Below, piece after piece: positions 11,190 through 22,834 of a stretch of 64,000 nt of DNA; within the stretch, counting starts at the first letter, position 1, and every line of letters begins with the position of its first letter. The translations under genes and the position numbers were made by a program. Origin of the DNA: Vanilla planifolia (Eukaryota > Streptophyta > Magnoliopsida > Asparagales > Orchidaceae); the NCBI GenBank assembly GCA_023846275.1, contig CM043868.1, positions 3,181,153 to 3,245,152 of the forward strand, read 5' to 3'. The notes beneath the pieces were generated by a model that made no database searches, was not told the origin of the DNA, and saw nothing but the letters and a program-made list of their open reading frames with translations.

Positions 11190-12830
11190 ATCATATTGGC
11201 TGGAGAAGGGGACTCCAACTTGAACGTACCTCATGAAAAATCTTACATCTCTTTCTTTTCAAAGGCATCTTTTCAAGATCGCTACACTTGTTGTTACCCA
11301 CAGCTTCTCCCCTTCAAACTTTCTTTGATATTCTCTCTAGTTTGCCAAGGCATTCACTTCTCTCTCTTCTCCCAATTTTTTTCTCTCTCCCCACGACTCT
11401 GATTCCCTCCTTTTCTCTATCTTGATCCTAATTTCGAAAGCCCCATTTAAAACCATAATTCTCACATGTTATCGAAATGCTTCCTAACCCACACCAGTCC
11501 ATGTCAAATCAAGTCGAAGCTATTTTCAGCATTGAAACGAGCCAGACCTACTTCAACATGCTTTAACTTGCATCAAAACGTTTCGATACTAGTTGACACA
11601 TTGACTCAGTTGACCCATGCCAGCCCACGCAAACCATGTAAACCTGTGCCTACTCGAGTTGACCCCCATCTACCCAAGCTAACCCATAGCACCCAAGCCT
11701 ACCTGCGCCAACTTGATTGTACATGAGACCATCGTGCGCCCACACACACCTGTTGAGGTCCAACTGAGAGCATACTCAAGCCAAACCAAGTGCTTTCCAC
11801 TCCCAATCATGCCACCTCCACATCTAGTCACATTGCCTCAATGTCAACCACATCACCTTCTCTTTGACATTGCTAGGATATTCTAATGGTGACGATTTAC
11901 ACTCAGTAGTGTAATCTATGTATAACAAATTTAGTTAAAACCTCTCAACCAAAATATTTCCACTATGTGCCAATCCATCTTAAAATGTGTTCCATTTTTC
12001 TTTCGAACATATTTGAAAACTTCATCTAATCAAGCACCTTATCCCTATCCTAAGTGTTTACTTAATTTTCTCGAACTTTATTTTCATATAAATAATATTA
12101 CACATGTGTTCTTGGTTTTTGATATTTTGTTTGGAAGAATTTGAAAGCTAAGTTCAAGAATTTCAAAAGAAGTTTTCTAGTTCTTGAATCTTATATGTAC
12201 ACTTGATAAAGTTCTTGCATTCAAAAAAAGATGAATTTGGTGAAAACTACAAATCTTCATTTTTCCTTTATGTTGTATGAAAGTTCCAAGATAAATTATT
12301 TAAGAATTTGATAAACACGTTGCTTGTGATGTGAGAATTTTTAAGATTTTTTCATAGGTTCTATGTTTTACTCTTATTTATTTGAGTTTGAGAAGGGTTT
12401 AGTAAAAAATGGCTTAGTTTGGCTGTTTAATTAGAGTTTTTGAAGTTAAAATATAGTTCGTTAAGTTTAGAGGAGATACGAGCCTTCTTTCTTGATAAAA
12501 ATAGATGGTATGTTAATATTTAACATATAGAATGTTTAATTCAAAAGAATGTTGTTGCCAACATAGAATGAACTATCTATTATATTGAAACCCAAGTTCT
12601 CAATAGAAATGTATAGTATTTTAATATTTAACATAAGATATATTAAGTTTAAAAAAAGACATGGCTGAAAGCAAGAACCATCCATTGAGCTAACACTCAA
12701 TTTTCTTAGATTAATGTATGATATGTTAAAAAATAATACATAATGTATGAAGTAGTTTGGACTGAAAGAAGAATGAATGATCTATGACCTATCACTAAAG
12801 GAATGGAGATAAGGATTGTAATGACACAAC
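11190..12830. repeat. C-rich degenerate repeat and AT-rich decayed sequence, possibly an LTR remnant
   Basis: Between about 11470 and 11830 the plus strand is rich in short imperfect iterations of acccatgccaa, cccaagc and gttgaccc. The same texture occurs inside both LTRs of the gypsy element downstream (13180-13390 and 18890-19280), so this may be part of a related, older LTR. The 86-codon open frame at 11466-11726 is a by-product of this composition. The remainder to 12830 is AT-rich and shows nothing else. Confidence 0.35.
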
Positions 12831-14155
12831 AGTGTCTTAGGCATCATGCAAAGGATACACTTGGAGGCATAGTAGTTTCTAATCAGAGCTACACAAGAAT
12901 TAGCTCTACTCCTTCTTATTAGTCTCTATTATCATTGTCATTGTGAGGGTCGATTAAAATTGACCCTTATTTATCGCATGTTTTTATTGTGTTGTTATTA
13001 TTTCATTAAGTTATTTATATCTATATTTTATTTTGAATTATTTACAAATGTTGGAAGCATTTTGGTTATTTATAGCTTAAAATATTATCTAATCAATCCT
13101 TACTATAGTCTCTATAGTTCTGATGGTGTAAAATTTGGTTTATTTTAACTTAAAATTAAGCTTTAGTGGGTTGATTTTACCACCAATCACCACTGTTGTC
13201 ATCATCTTGCCACCCATGTGACCTTTTCAAATTTCATGAACCATTCCACCTACTCAACCCATGCCGACTAATGTGGCCCTCTCCTGTCACGTTAACCCAT
13301 CCACTTGCATCGATCTGGGTATATTCACAACCTATGTTGATCCATGCTAACTCACACAAATGCACTTGACTTATGCTGATCTAAATAATTACTTGCTATT
13401 TTTGGAACTATTTATTAGTTTTCCTATGTTTAGAATTTTGTGGTGACTTTTGGAATTTTTGAATGACATTTAAAATTTCAAGATGTGGCATTAGTATTTC
13501 TAAGTATCCTTTTGTATTCTTAGGCTTAAAAAATTATTATTATCCATCTTAAGATCTCTATAAATAAGGATGTTTATTATGTTGTAAGGTATGAAATTTT
13601 GATGAAGTAACAAAATATTGTCACTGAATTTTCTTGATACGAGAAGTGTCATGAGCGATCATTTGATGGTGTGATTTCGGAGGTGTACTTTGAGAAGGCA
13701 AGCGAGAGATTCAAAAGGAGAGATTTTGTCCTATTATCCATCATCTATAAAACCATCAAATCACAAGAAAAGTGATTAACTCTACTATTTATTTTTTCAT
13801 ACGGATTACTTGTTGCGTTTAATTCTCTGGCTTATGAAAATTAATTGACATATTTTGTTTAATATCTAAGGACTTCACTTATGTGTGTCTTATCACTCCA
13901 CCACTAGCTTAAGTACATTAGGTTTGAGTTGTTAAATCACTTTTCTTGTATATTGAGAACCTCTCATGTTAAAGAATTTATATAAATCCTTAACATATGA
14001 GAAAATTCTTACTTACTCAATGATCCTTGACTTTTTTTTATTCTAAACCTATAGCACTTTGGATAAGCTCATATACATATATATTACTTGAAACTAAATA
14101 TTTCCTTATCATCTATGACCTAAAGTTTGGTTTGGTAATTTCATCTTTCATCAAC
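12830..14155 (+). repeat. 5' LTR of gypsy element 1
   Basis: Aligned by eye with 18540-19800. Shared landmarks include ttaagttatttatat (near 13006 and 18707), tagttctgatggtgtaaaatt versus tagttttgttggtgtaaaatt, aagtgtcatgagcgatcattt versus aggtgtcatgagtaatcattt, and gattacttgttgcgtttaattc versus gattacttgttacgtctaattc. A C-rich block of cccatgcc-like iterations lies in the middle. The 3' boundary is set by the primer-binding site at 14157; the 5' boundary is approximate. Confidence 0.75.
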
Positions 14156-14156
14156 T

Positions 14157-14168
14157 TGGTATTAGAGA
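14157..14168 (+). other. Primer-binding site of gypsy element 1 (initiator tRNA-Met type)
   Basis: TGGTATTAGAGA differs at two positions from TGGTATCAGAGC, the usual complement of the plant initiator tRNA-Met 3' end. It directly follows the 5' LTR, as expected. Confidence 0.7.
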
Positions 14169-14899
14169 ATGGTTTGGTATAGGAACATGCATGGTTTTAA
14201 TTTATTATTAAACAGAACATCTTTTACTTTTGTATATTGGTTACCAATAGCTTGAACGTATTATGAAAAAAAAGAAAATAAACAAAAAAAATGTGCTTTT
14301 TAAGAGTGTTGCTGTAAAGTTTTTAAAAATTAAATGTTATATTACTATTAAAGTTTTGTTTTTATCTCTTTAAGTTCCCAATTAAGCATTTTGTTTCAAA
14401 CCTAATAGTTTAAGATCACTATATCTAAAAAATAATATAGAATGTCTAACTCTTAACCAACACAACTATTAGTAGACCCAATAATAAAACATGTAATTTT
14501 AGATCAAACTAATTCAATACAAGAGCTAAAGATAACCATATAAATATGCATAGAATTGTTAAAATAATATAGAGATAATAGATTAAGTAAAACTCATATA
14601 TTAAGTAGGTCTATGAAAAGTGACATCAAAATAAAGGAATTGTCATCTGCATATGCATTAAACTTGTTAGAACATCGACCAATGTGTCATGTTACTCATG
14701 TGCCCATGAAAGAAGACATGAAATGGTTGATGATCATCAAGTTAATGTGATTAAAATAGAAGTCTCAACTTTTGATAAAAGTTTAGATCCTATAATTTAT
14801 TAAGACTATGAAATAAGAATAAATCATTATTTTGATTGATATGATCTTAGTAAGCATCAAAAATACTAATTTATAAAAATTAGGCTCATATCACGTGTT

Positions 14900-17800
14900 A
14901 AGTTATTTGTTCACACATTAGAAAGATAATATCTAATTGAAAATCGAGCATTACCTCAATCATAAGAAGAACACAAGATTGCCCTACGAGATAAATATGT
15001 ACTTGCTTCTTATCTAGATGAGCTTCTAGATAAATGCCAATGTCTATTTCAAGGTCTCAAGACTATTGAGAAATATATTACTAAATTTAAGAATTATTTT
15101 CTCATATGTGACATCCAAGAGCCAAATTGAGTAGTATTGTCTTGATTTTGAGCTAGGCTCAGAGTGTCTATTTAAGCTATGTTAACTTAAGAAATATTAC
15201 TAATTTAGAAAAGACATATAAAGTAGCTTATTATGTAAAAAGATTTAGAGAGTTGATTACCTATAAGATTGAGGTTGCTTTGACCACTTCTAGACCTTAG
15301 ACTCGTACCACTACTTCCACCACTCATACTACTACTACTCCAAAAGCAACACATGCCCCTCCACCCATACCACCAACTCATCAAATATAACCCTCGAACA
15401 AACCATATAATAATTCTAAAGTGGAGTGTTAGTGTTGTCACACAACGAGAATGTCATTGCCTAGTGTAATAAAAGAGCTTTACATATAGGTATAGAAGTA
15501 AAAGAAAAATGAGATTATACAATCAAATAAAGAGGTTGAAGAAAATTATAAGCACGAGGTGAAAGCATTACTATAGTGGATCACTCATAACTATTTTAAG
15601 ATGCATTTTTATTATATTAGAGCCATTTAATAATTGACATTATACTAACATCTTTAGTACTTTCATTAGAATTAATGATCAATCCTATAAGATTATTATA
15701 AATAATGGTACTTGTGATAAAGACATTTCACAAAATTCTGTCAAAATAATAAGCTTAACACTCATAGACTATCCGCACCCATACAATATATCTTGGATCA
15801 ATAAAACCTCAATTGAGATGCTACCACAAATAAAATATCTCATACATGTACTTTCATTTATGAAGAAAAGAGGATCATGTTATAACCTTCACATCCTTCA
15901 AAGAAAAGTTTTAATCCAAATACTTTTAAAGAAAAAGATAACATGAAGAAAACCTTACTCAGTACTAATTTACTAGTAAAGATTAAGTGGGATATAGCTA
16001 GTAACAAAGTTATGTAGTTTGTGGCACCTAGGGAAGTACTTACAAATATACCCACCCCACCACTTGTAATCCAACCTTTATTAAAAGAATTTGTTGACAT
16101 ATTTCTCAATGACCTACCAAATATACTTTCACCATTAAGAGATATTCAACATATTATAGATATAATTTTTAGAGCCTCACTACCACACCACATTATTGAT
16201 TAAATCCATCAACTCATAAGAAACTTACTCGATAAGTAAATGAACTCATTCAAAAAGAATTTATTAAGGAAACTATTAGTTTATCTATTATCATTTTTAT
16301 TCCTTTAACTCTTAAAAAAGATGAAACTTGGCACATGTACATAAATAATCATGCCATTAACAAAATAATAATAAAATATAGGTTTTTAATTCTTAAGCTT
16401 GATGATCTATTAGATGAAATAGTTTGAGTTATAATATTTTCTAAACTTGATCTAAAAAATGGATGCTATTAGATTAGAATCTACTTAGATCATGAATAAA
16501 AGATTACTGTTAAGATAAAAGATAAACTATTTAAGTGATTATTTATGTTATTTAAGTTACTAAATGTATAAAGTATATTTATTCAACTTATGACTACAAT
16601 TTTGGGACCTTATCTAAGTAATTTTTTAGTCATCTATTTTGACGACAAATTAGTTTATACTCATACCCTATCCAACATTTAAGACATCTTAGACAATCAT
16701 ACACCATATTATGTGAATAACATTTATTTATTAGTTTTAAGAAATGTGAATTTTGGTAAAAAAAAGGTTCCTTTCTCTGCTTTAATAGTTTTGAAAGAAA
16801 ATTTGACCACTGACTCCAAAAAGATAAAAGTAATTATCGAATGGCCAACTCCTACAATGTACATAAAGTTCATAGCTCTCATAGATTAGTCACTTTTTAC
16901 AAATAGTTCATTCAAGGATTTAGTACAATAATGGCTCCAATTATTATTTTGAATTAAAAAGAGAGTTTCAATTAAAAAAAGTAGCAAAACTAGCTTTTAT
17001 TAACTGGTTTGAATGCTTTAAGAATTCACTTTTGTTTTAAAACATAAGCTAGAAGTGAAGAATAAAATAACTAATACATAACTTATCATGTTTATTTATT
17101 ATCAATAATAATTATACATGTTCCTAGATTCAAACACATCAAAAACTTATATTGTGATTGCTTAGACCTAGATAATATATTTTGTGAATTCAATACATCA
17201 ACTACTAAAGTTTTTAGTGATTACCATTTGAAAGAAGGGTTTTTATTCTGTAAACCCCAACTTTGCATTCCTCGTTACATCTTTTGGGGATTGCTTTATC
17301 TGAAAAATGTATGTTAAAGGTCTCGTTAGATATTTTGGTCTAAACAAAACTATAAGAGAATTGGACAATCCATTTTATTGGCCAAGATTATCCCTACAAG
17401 TTGCATCAACAGTTGCCCAATATAAAACTTTTGTTATAGCTAAAACTAGGAATTATGGTTGAGAACTATATACACCATTATTTGCATTACAATGACCATT
17501 GGGAAGATATAAGGATGAGATTCATATTAAGATTATCAAAAACCATTGAAACCATAATTCTATATTCAATTGTTGACAGGTTTCCTAGAATAACTCATTT
17601 CATACCCTAACATATGACATCAGATGCTTCTTATATTACTTCTAGAAAATACTTTAGCACTTATTGAGAATTAAATTAAAGTTTTCATTAGCTTATCATC
17701 CTTAAATGAATAGATAAATAGAAGTAGTCAACTAAAGCTTAGGTAACATTCTTCATAGCCTAATATGGTAATATGTTTCAAGATAAGGTCTTTTATTACC

Positions 17801-18480
17801 ATGCATTGAATTTTTTTTAATTCTATTAATCAAATAATAGGATTGAATCCTTTAAAGATTTGTTCTAAAAATTATCCTTAAAGTTTTATTGATTTAATTC
17901 CTTTACCTTATGATTTTTGTACTTCTAAGTTTGTTGAGTATTTTACTTATCTTGTTTCATCATTATACTAATATATCATCAAGTAAATTAACTTAAATGA
18001 TGACATATATAAATAACTAGTAGATGCTCATATGGAACTTGAGAAATTTATTGATGGTGACTATGTTATGATCAATGTAGGTCTTAGATATTCTTATTAA
18101 GAACTCTTAATAAACTAAGTACTAATGTGTATATCTTGGACTATTTAAAATTATGAAGAAACTAAGTACTAATGTATATATCTAGGATTTATTTGAAGAT
18201 TATGAAATCAACACTACCTTTAATATTAGAGATCTTATACTTTATAGGAAACCACATCTAATATTTAGTGAGCATTTTGAGCATTCACTATCATTGTTAA
18301 GTGAACCTATGTCACCAATGTCGTGAATTGAGAGATCAAGCAGAGAAAATCTTAGTTGATCAAATAATTCTAACATAGGACAAGGCATAATATAGATTTT
18401 TGGCATGTTAGTGATGATGTCTCATCTTCAATGATACTTGGATTTTTTGGGATCTTCACTACTTAAACTCAGAGATGTTA
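14900..18480 (+). pseudogene. gag-pol remnant of gypsy element 1
   Basis: Gag is seen near 14980-15120 (YLDELLDKCQCLFQGLK, then EKYITKFKNYFLICDI). A Cys/His knuckle remnant follows near 15425-15490. The protease region (IINNGTCDKDISQN, then DYPHPYNISWINK) lies at about 15690-15810. RT begins with LLKEFVDIFLNDLPN and LSPLRDIQH (16080-16150), continues with DETWHMYINNHAINK and IKYRFLILKLDDLLDE (16320-16420), and retains an IYFDD catalytic motif near 16635-16650. The integrase zinc-binding part resembles DKTI.L....FYWP (17330-17400), and the core ends near 17900. A tail resembling chromodomain sequence is seen to about 18480. All parts are broken by stops. Confidence 0.8.
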
Positions 18481-18539
18481 AATTAGTATCAAAGATTTCA
18501 CCTTAGCTCCATAGATTTGAGCTTTTTCACCTAAAAAAG

Positions 18540-19800
18540 ATGAAGTAGAAACATCCTACACATCATATAGAGGGTTCACTTGAAGGTATACTAGTTTTGT
18601 TTAAACTCAAAGCTGTGTAGGATTGGCTCCTCTACTCATTAATCTCTATCACTTGGAGGTTAATTACAATTGACTCTTATTTATCACATATTTTATTTTG
18701 TTTTATTAAGTTATTTATATTTATACTTTATTTTGTGTCATTTGGAGGTTGGTTGCTGGTTTTTGGATATTTTTATTTTAAAATCGAGTCTAAGCAATCC
18801 CTACAATAGCCTTATAGTTTTGTTGGTGTAAAATTTAATTCATTTTCATTTAAAAGTAAACTTTTTGATTTGTTTCTATCACTTAGTATCACCTCAGCAC
18901 CCATGCAATCCATTTTGCCCACTAAAACCATTCTAAAATGCATGACTTACTTCGTCTGCCCATGCTAACTTGCATTACTTCGTCTGACTCATTCAAATCT
19001 ACTCAACGTGTGCCAATCCATCAACTTGCATCAACCCAAGTAGATCTATAAACCCTCCTAACCCATGTCAACTCATGTATATTACCTCAATCTACATTGA
19101 CAACCTTAGGTGATCCACACTATTCCACTACAAGCCATGAGGACTTGCATTGACCAGTCATCCCATGCCAACTCATGTACACTCATGAACTTACACTAAC
19201 TTACAAACTAGACCTAAGGCTTTACCACACCTCTCTACCCATGCCACCTTGATCATGCAACATGTCACTTCATTGTTGCTCAAGATGTACCAACTATGTA
19301 GGAACTACTTATTATATTTAATTTTTATCTTTTTAAGGCATTTTTGATAGAACTTAAAGTATAATTTTTTTTAAAAAATTATGATGACTTTTTGAATTCT
19401 TAAATGACTTTTAGAATTACAAAATGTGGTCTTTAGTATTTTTAAGTTTTCTTTCATATTCTTAGGCTTAGCAAATTACCATTATATCTCTTGAGGTCTC
19501 TATAAAGATGTTCATTATATTAGAAGACATAAAGTTTTGAGTGAAATAACAAAGTGCTTCCCCTAAGCTTACTAGATATGAAAGGTGTCATGAGTAATCA
19601 TTTTAACGATATGATTTTGGAGGTGTCTTGGAAAGGTGAGAGAGATGTTGAAAAGGGAGATCCCAAACCCATTACCCAAAAATCACAAAAGTGTCAAATT
19701 ATCAAGAAAGTGCTTAACTCTACTATTCTTTATTTCATCTTACAAGAGGGATTACTTGTTACGTCTAATTCTTTAGCTTGTGCAAGTTAATTTGTGATTT
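18540..19800 (+). repeat. 3' LTR of gypsy element 1 (3' end missing)
   Basis: It is collinear with the 5' LTR over about 1.0 kb, including the C-rich block at 18890-19280 and the gattacttgtta landmark near 19750. Homology stops at about 19800, where unrelated purine-rich sequence begins. Confidence 0.7.
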
Positions 19801-20044
19801 ACTTTAATAATTGTGATGAGTATTTTGCAAAAAAATAAAAGGAAAAGAGAAAGAAAAAAGAAAAGTACTAGATAAGGCATCTCAGAGTTATCAAGTAAAA
19901 AAATCATGATAATTATGATATAATAAGTTATTTGTTATTTATCTTAAAATGCAACAATGTGATAGGATGTGATGTGAGTATAACTTTATAACATTGATTG
20001 ATTCTATTTGAAGATATAATATACTAGCATGAGTTATACCTAAA

Positions 20045-20189
<145 letters not shown>

Positions 20190-21570
20190 GGCTATAAGTA
20201 ACAAAATATAAAATAAGTAAAATGAATTATGAAAGTGGAATGAAATAAAAATAAAAAGGAATAGAAAGAGAAAAGTTGGTTTCTTAAGATAAATGATCTA
20301 TGTGATCATGAGAAATATGAAGATGAGAAAATCTTGTGATTTTCTCTGACATTATCATATAATTACTTGACATAATGATGTCACCCCTTCTTGCATTAGT
20401 AATTCATGTAAGATAATGAATGATAAGTATAAACCTTTTTATCATTAGTACTTTGTACCATGTGATATTAGGAGGAGGTTATGTGATTTAGATGGTATTA
20501 GACATCATTCTTATTCTCGATAGTTAATGTAGGATGATATGTTAAAACCTATCTTTAGCTCGTTGATAATAGAGAATTACTTATATGGGACATTACTTTG
20601 TTAGTAGCACTTTAGTGTAAAAGATGATAGGAAAAATACCCTATTATTGTTAATACTTTAGTATAAGGTTATGATAGATGTAGGTGATGTGATTCAATAA
20701 CCAACTATTAATGGACATTTAGAGATATGATTGTGTCACAAAGATATGATATGATATGAGATCCTACAAGGCTAAGATAATAGTCTTTAGATGAAATGAA
20801 AACTCGAGAAACAAAAGAATATGAAAAGATGAGAAAAGTTATAAAGATATGAGAAATGAGAAAAATAAGATATGATATAAAGCAAAGTACTATGAAATAA
20901 GTATTGCATAATGTGACTATAATTATACATAGAAATGATGTAAACATATATGTTATCACTTTAGCATACTTTATAAATATCTTAGATCTTATGCATTTCT
21001 TGATATTACTTCCTATATATATATATATTACTCATTTTACTTCATACTAGTTTATTTTTTTGTAGCTACTCATTTTTGTGCTAAGTTTTTTTAATACTCA
21101 TTACTTATATTAAGGGTTATGGCATATACTCACGTAAAGCATGGTATACATAATAGCTTGTGGCATAGAATTTTGAGTGAGAGAAAGATTATTTTATTTT
21201 TATCTTTATTAGGACTTTTATATGGGATATTTGTATATGTATCTTTTTAATTAGATATTATATAAGAACATTATTGTAACTTTTGTTGGACTTCTGACAA
21301 CTAAGATATGTTATACATAGTATTTTTATATTTTATGGATTGTAGTTTTTATCGTGTTTTGTCATTACCCTCATCCATTTTTAAGTTTTCTTTGATATTT
21401 TTTTATTACATACTTTATTGTGACCTAGTATTTTATCATTTTTTAATATATTATTTATGTTTTATGTTGGATGGCTTGGTAGGGATTGATTTGATGATAT
21501 GAGATCTCTAGGTTAAGAACTTAAGAGGTGTTTTATAGATGAGAATACTAAAATAGTATGCACATAATCT
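20190..21570 (+). repeat. Probable 5' LTR region of gypsy element 2
   Basis: AT-rich sequence without reading frames lies immediately upstream of a gag-like region that starts near 21640. It includes a repetitive purine-rich stretch of aaatgagataagatatg-like words (20740-20890). Its position and texture fit an LTR, but I could not align it convincingly with sequence downstream of 25600, nor find a clear primer site. Confidence 0.35.
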
Positions 21571-22571
21571 CATTTCTTATAATGATTGCTGTCTTTGTTG
21601 CAAAAAGTTAATTATTGATTATTAGGAGATTTAACACAATTCTTGATTAGAGAAGAAGATCTATAAGGGATTCAAAAAGGGAAGATCTCAATCAACTACA
21701 AGAAGAAGAAGATGATGTAAAAAAGGATCAAATAAATATAATATCATAGAACAAATACCTTCTTATTCTCTAGAACCATTAGTAAGCTCTAGAGAGGCTT
21801 ATAGTGGAGTTGCTAAGAAATTTCATAAGATGCATCCTTGCTACTTCTTTGGTGGATCTGATCACTTGGTAGTAAAGAGTTTTCTTAGAGATATGAATAA
21901 AATATTTGATGACATAACTTTCCTAAAAATCAAAGAGTTCTCTTGTCTTGATGGTCCTTGATGAAGTCACTGATTTGTGGTGAGAATCCTATCATTGCAT
22001 TTAATTTAAGGATTGTCTAATATGAGAAATGTCTTGGAATGAGACACTGATGGTTTTGAAAAATAGTATGTTTCTTTATATACCAAGGAGAAGATAAGAG
22101 TAGACCTTATTGAATTAACACAAGAAGAAATGTCAGCACTTACTTGTAAGAGAATGTTTTCTCTGGTAATGTATACACCTTATATAATGACCTTAGAGGA
22201 GCAATGATGTTTCATTTTTTGTAGTGGATTAGAACCATATATCAAGGCTACTACCTTCAAGACTATTGGTTATGTTGAACTAATTGAAGAACCAAGGATT
22301 ATAGAATAAGAGCTAAAAGCTCTTGAAATGCATAAAGTAGCAAAAAGGAAGAAAGAGGGACCAATGTTAATTAAAAGTTCAATATCTATTAGGAAAAACT
22401 TTAAAAGAGGAAAATATGATAGTAGATTTTATAGATTTCTAAATAGCTAACAAGACTCCAATACTAGTAATAAAAGAACCAAGATGGAGTCTAATGGGAA
22501 GTTATATTACTATGCAAATATTGAAGATTCTATTAAGGTATTTTTGGTCTAAGCAAGGAGGTCAACCCAAA

Positions 22572-22613
22572 TGTTTTAGTTGTAGAGAATTAGACCACAT
22601 AATCAGAGCTTGC
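22572..22613 (+). pseudogene. CCHC zinc knuckle of gypsy element 2 gag
   Basis: The frame reads CFSCRELDHIIRAC, which keeps the C-x2-C-x4-H-x4-C spacing of retroelement nucleocapsid zinc knuckles. All four metal ligands survive, although the surrounding gag frame is closed by stops. Confidence 0.85.
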
Positions 22614-22834
22614 CCCTAGGAAGGATGTAATGAAGCTTTTACTCTACCAACCATTAGATATTGTGCTAATAGGAGAGGCCTTAGTAAGGGTAGAGGTAGT
22701 TTTTCAAATACAACTTCAAAGAGTGTGAGCCTAAGCTAGTTTACAAGCATAGATGACAAAACTAAAGTTTATGTAGTCACTCAATAGGATGCTCCTTATA
22801 CCAAAGATGTGACAACATATACTATATTCTTTTA

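Larger units (their letters stand above)
12830..19800 (+). mobile_element. Ty3/gypsy LTR retrotransposon 1 (decayed, both LTRs recognisable)
   Basis: The order is 5' LTR (about 12830-14155), tRNA primer site (14157-14168), gag, protease, reverse transcriptase, integrase, a chromodomain-like tail, and 3' LTR (about 18540-19800). The protease-RT-integrase order with a chromodomain-like end marks it as Ty3/gypsy, most likely a chromovirus; I do not assign a clade. Every domain carries multiple stops and frameshifts. The two LTRs have diverged by many substitutions and indels, so the insertion is old. The last roughly 300 bases of the 5' LTR have no counterpart after 19800, so the 3' end has been lost or replaced. 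Confidence 0.85.

Noticed and set aside
11466-11726. 86-codon open frame on the plus strand rich in Thr and Pro
   Set aside because: It lies within C-rich degenerate iterations that also occur inside gypsy LTRs; its openness follows from composition.
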